Under the pieces are notes generated by a model. It saw nothing but the letters and a program-made list of their open reading frames with translations. It made no database searches and was not told the origin of the DNA. From the NCBI GenBank assembly GCA_900555425.1, contig UNSM01000009.1, positions 1 to 17,291 of the forward strand: 17,291 nt of DNA. The letters are read 5' to 3'. This DNA comes from Candidatus Saccharimonadota bacterium (lineage in GTDB: Bacteria; Patescibacteriota; Saccharimonadia; Saccharimonadales; Saccharimonadaceae). The position numbers were made by a program, and so were the translations under genes. Positions 14,939 through 17,291 of the stretch are shown here, piece after piece; within the stretch, counting starts at the first letter, position 1; every line of letters starts with the position of its first letter.

Positions 14939-15256
14939 CTAATAGCCAACCTGTCTGACCGATTCGACTGATTGACGGGAAATATCCAAGTGGCTTTTAC
15001 CCTTAAACGCGTCTTCTGGATGTTTTTCATTCCAATCAGCGACATTTTCTTCAGTACAATCTTTAATGGCGTGATTAACACAAAATTCAAGTCGCTTAAT
15101 GCTTTGGGCGTTTTCAAGATAATCGATGGAGGACTGGACTGATCTTCGATATTCTTTTTCATTCAGCCAGTAGACTTGATAACTCAGAAAGATCAACGCA
15201 ATCGTCAGCACAAACATATATATATGACTAAATCTTATCTTTTTTAAGTTTTTCAT
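14939..15256 (-). CDS. Small single-span membrane protein of unknown function
   Basis: Predicted protein of 105 residues that I do not recognise. A basic N-terminus (Lys3, Lys5, Lys6, Arg8) precedes one hydrophobic segment (about 11-29), so it should sit N-in with a C-terminal domain of about 75 charged residues outside. The external part holds two cysteines (59 and 67) that could form a disulfide. The gene is supported by AAGGAGG (15262-15268) 5 nt before the ATG, and a possible -10 TATAAA (15277-15282) on the minus strand. A shorter overlapping frame on the same strand (14905-15162) has no such signals. It is divergent from the helicase gene. No clear terminator follows. Confidence 0.7.
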   Translation of the reverse strand: MKNLKKIRFSHIYMFVLTIALIFLSYQVYWLNEKEYRRSVQSSIDYLENAQSIKRLEFCVNHAIKDCTEENVADWNEKHPEDAFKGKSHLDISRQSVESVRQVGY

Positions 15257-15261
15257 TTAAT

Positions 15262-15282
15262 CCTCCTTATGCTAAATTTATA
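15262..15282 (-). promoter_or_regulatory. Shine-Dalgarno and likely -10 of the small membrane protein gene
   Basis: On the minus strand TATAAA (15282 to 15277) would start transcription at about 15270, giving a 14-nt leader with AAGGAGG (15268 to 15262). A TTTACA lies 15 nt further upstream as a possible, closely spaced -35. Confidence 0.5.
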
Positions 15283-15340
15283 GCCTTGGACGAATTTTGT
15301 AAATAGCAATTTTGATATCGCGTTCTGAAGACTGCCGACA

Positions 15341-15349
15341 TGATAAAAT
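15341..15349 (+). promoter_or_regulatory. extended -10 promoter of the helicase gene
   Basis: TGATAAAAT (15341-15349) is an extended -10 ending 6 nt before the ATG at 15356, so the predicted +1 is the A of the start codon. No Shine-Dalgarno and no clear -35. Confidence 0.6.
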
Positions 15350-15355
15350 AAAACT

Positions 15356-17291
15356 ATGGATTTCAATACTCGTTACGCTAAATTAAACGATAATCAACGA
15401 CAGGCAGTCGACTACATCCACGGATCGCTTTTGGTAATTGCTGGGCCAGGAACGGGGAAAACCGAGCTTCTAAGTATGCGCACCGCCCAAATCCTAAGAC
15501 AAACCGACACTTTACCGAACAGTATTTTATGCTTGACGTTTACTGAAAGCGGCGCCACAAATATGCGCCAACGACTTCGCCAGATTATCGGTGAGGATGC
15601 GTATAAAATTGCGATTCATACATTTCACAGCTTCGGCACAGAAATCATCAATCAACATCGCGAGTATTTTTTCCGTGGCGCCGACGCTCAGCCGGTTGAC
15701 GAATTGACGCAATACCAAATTATTTCTGGAATACTCGAAGGACTTGATTGGCGAAATCCATTAAGCGCGAAAAATAACGGGGAATTCGTTTACATTAAAG
15801 ACCTCATTCGCATTATTTCCGAGTTCAAGCAAAGCGGCTTAACGCCGTCAGAATTACGGGCAATTATTGAGGACAATCAAAGCACAATCGCCGAAATTGC
15901 GCCAGACATTCAGCAAGTATTTTCCGCCAAAATATCGAAAAAGACAATCGAAATGTTTGCGCCGATAGCTGAGAAAATTGCCAATTTAGCCGCCAAAAAT
16001 CCTGACGAGAAAAACTCAAAATTGCCAGCCTCGATCACGCCATACGCCAACGTTTTAGCGCTGAGCATCGTGCACGCCACCCAGGAAGCAATTGACGAAA
16101 ACTCAACCAAGCCGCTGACTGCTTGGAAAAATAAATGGTGCGAAAAAAATGCCAATGGCGAATTTGTCCTGAAAGATTTTACCGCCGCAGAAAAATTATC
16201 CGCCGCAATTGACGTTTACGAAAAATACGTAAATATTTTATCCGAACGCTCGTTATTTGACTACGACGACATGATTTTATCCGTTATTCAAGCCTGCGAA
16301 TCTCACCCAGAACTGCGCGCAAATCTCCAAGAGCAATTCCAATTCATCATGATCGACGAGTTCCAGGACACAAACTTAGCGCAATTACGATTGCTGTTCA
16401 ATTTGACCAGCGAGAACGACGACAATCCAAACATCATGGCAGTTGGCGACGATGACCAAGCAATCTTCAGCTTCCAAGGCGCAGACGTGGGCAACATCCA
16501 GCGCTTCCGCCAACATTATCACGACCCAAAAATCATCGTCCTGACCGACAATTATCGTTCCGCCGAAAACATTTTATCATCGGCGCGGGACGTCATCACT
16601 CAAGGCGCGGATCGACTGGAAAACACAATTGACGGGCTATCAAAACAATTGACCGCACACGCAAATAGCGAAGGCTCAAAAGTCGAAATCCAAGAATTCT
16701 CATCTGTTAGCGAAGAGCGGGCGGGGATTGCCAAACAAATTGCCGAGCTAATAAAAAACGGCGAGAAACCAGAAAACATCACGATTATTGCGCGCCACCA
16801 TAAGGAACTCATTGAAATTCTTCCGCATCTTTATAAGGAAAATCTTTTTGTCAATTACGAGCGTCACGACGACATTTTGGAGCAAGACATAATCCAGATT
16901 TTGGACAAATTAGCGCGAACTGTCGTGGCGATTAGCCAGAATAATTTGGACGTCGCCAATAGCTTATTGCCGGAAATTACGGCTCATCCAGCGTTTGGAT
17001 TTTCTGCGCTGGACATCTGGAAATTGAGCCTTCAAGCTTACAAAAATCGGCAATTGTGGCTGGAAAGTATGCTGGCGAACAGCGTATTTAAGGAATTTGC
17101 GGAGTGGCTTTTGGAGCGCGCTAAGGACGTGCCGAATTTGCCATTGGAAGAGCAATTGGACAATTTATTAGGCTTAACTAACGATGAAAGCGGCGACCTT
17201 CAGGTCAATTCTCTCGCCAATTTCTATTTCTCGCCAGAAAAGCTAGATAAAAACCCAGAAGCATACCTGACGATTCTGGAAAGTTTGCGTA
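15356..17291 (+). CDS. UvrD/PcrA/Rep-type superfamily 1 DNA helicase, C-terminus cut by the window
   Basis: The open frame continues past the right edge; 645 residues are visible. ATP-dependent DNA helicase motifs in order: Q-motif LNDNQRQAV (10-18), Walker A GPGTGKT (30-36), motif Ia LTFTESGATNMRQRL (60-74), IHTFHSFG (87-94), Walker B IDEFQDT (333-339), motif III GDDDQAIFSFQGAD (364-377) and motif IV LTDNYRS (396-402). Departures from UvrD are FQ in DEFQD for the usual YQ, and FQGAD where RGA is usual. A long helical region (about 115-300) fills the 1B part. The family includes PcrA/UvrD repair helicases and AddA/RecB-like enzymes with a C-terminal PD-(D/E)xK nuclease; which applies depends on the missing end. 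The gene has a leaderless promoter and is divergent from the small membrane protein gene. Confidence 0.93.
   Translation, partial: MDFNTRYAKLNDNQRQAVDYIHGSLLVIAGPGTGKTELLSMRTAQILRQTDTLPNSILCLTFTESGATNMRQRLRQIIGEDAYKIAIHTFHSFGTEIINQHREYFFRGADAQPVDELTQYQIISGILEGLDWRNPLSAKNNGEFVYIKDLIRIISEFKQSGLTPSELRAIIEDNQSTIAEIAPDIQQVFSAKISKKTIEMFAPIAEKIANLAAKNPDEKNSKLPASITPYANVLALSIVHATQEAIDENSTKPLTAWKNKWCEKNANGEFVLKDFTAAEKLSAAIDVYEKYVNILSERSLFDYDDMILSVIQACESHPELRANLQEQFQFIMIDEFQDTNLAQLRLLFNLTSENDDNPNIMAVGDDDQAIFSFQGADVGNIQRFRQHYHDPKIIVLTDNYRSAENILSSARDVITQGADRLENTIDGLSKQLTAHANSEGSKVEIQEFSSVSEERAGIAKQIAELIKNGEKPENITIIARHHKELIEILPHLYKENLFVNYERHDDILEQDIIQILDKLARTVVAISQNNLDVANSLLPEITAHPAFGFSALDIWKLSLQAYKNRQLWLESMLANSVFKEFAEWLLERAKDVPNLPLEEQLDNLLGLTNDESGDLQVNSLANFYFSPEKLDKNPEAYLTILESLR

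Noticed and set aside
14905..15162. 85-codon minus-strand frame overlapping the 105-residue gene
   Set aside because: No Shine-Dalgarno or promoter, while the overlapping 105-residue frame has both and a membrane anchor.
1..17291. CRISPR arrays, insertion sequences, attachment sites or prophage genes
   Set aside because: No regularly spaced repeats, transposase or integrase motifs, or long terminal inverted repeats were seen on reading both strands.

Overview
The window reads as about 17.3 kb of chromosome from a small-genome bacterium, most likely Candidatus Saccharibacteria (TM7, Patescibacteria/CPR). Reasons: moderate-to-low GC; compact genes with overlaps of 1-8 nt; very short or absent 5' leaders; TGA used as a normal stop (the response regulator ends in TGA and its stop overlaps the next start), which argues against the UGA-glycine code of Gracilibacteria and Absconditabacteria; and divergent versions of common families (CysRS with HHTNE in place of HHENE, a RumA-type methyltransferase without Fe-S cysteines, a GreA-like protein with a changed coiled-coil tip). 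No database search was possible, so the lineage is an inference.

Layout. 1-273: the 3' part of a structured, apparently non-coding RNA ending in an intrinsic terminator; I could not assign it to a family. 283-1782: cysS with a near-perfect promoter and its own terminator. 4902-1792 (minus): a three-gene operon of ABC ATPase, NatB-like ABC permease and AI-2E-family membrane protein. 4966-6581 (plus): a divergently transcribed OmpR-type response regulator and a short histidine kinase, sharing a 63-bp promoter region with the ABC operon. 6659-7172: a GreA/GreB-fold protein and a strong terminator. 7187-9703: a SERCA-like P-type ATPase. 9728-10183: a GNAT acetyltransferase. 10293-10219 (minus): tRNA-Gln(UUG). 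10367-11680: a RumA/RlmD-type uracil-5 rRNA methyltransferase. 11702-12049: a DUF2185/Imm33-like small protein. 14883-12083 (minus): an unknown 162-residue protein coupled to a second P-type ATPase (CtpE-like). 15256-14939 (minus): a small single-span membrane protein. 15356 to the right edge: a UvrD/PcrA-type superfamily 1 helicase, cut by the window.

How the genes fit together. The left half looks like a cell-envelope stress module: an export-type ABC transporter back-to-back with a two-component system whose kinase has almost no external domain, as in Bce/Lia-type arrangements. The centre and right carry two different P-type cation pumps, one with the full set of SERCA-like transmembrane Ca2+ ligands in TM4-TM6. 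Translation and RNA genes (CysRS, tRNA-Gln, rRNA methyltransferase) and a DNA repair helicase are interspersed.

The most striking feature is not a single gene but the promoter architecture. Six genes (cysS, the response regulator, the first P-type ATPase, the methyltransferase, the 162-residue ORF and the helicase) have a -10 hexamer ending only 6-8 nt before the start codon. Transcription should therefore begin at or within two bases of the ATG, giving leaderless mRNAs. Other genes instead have a 14-17 nt leader holding a strong Shine-Dalgarno. Many of these promoters use an extended -10 (TGnTATAAT or TGnTAAAAT) with no good -35. No CRISPR array, insertion sequence, phage gene or complete novel multi-gene defence system was seen.
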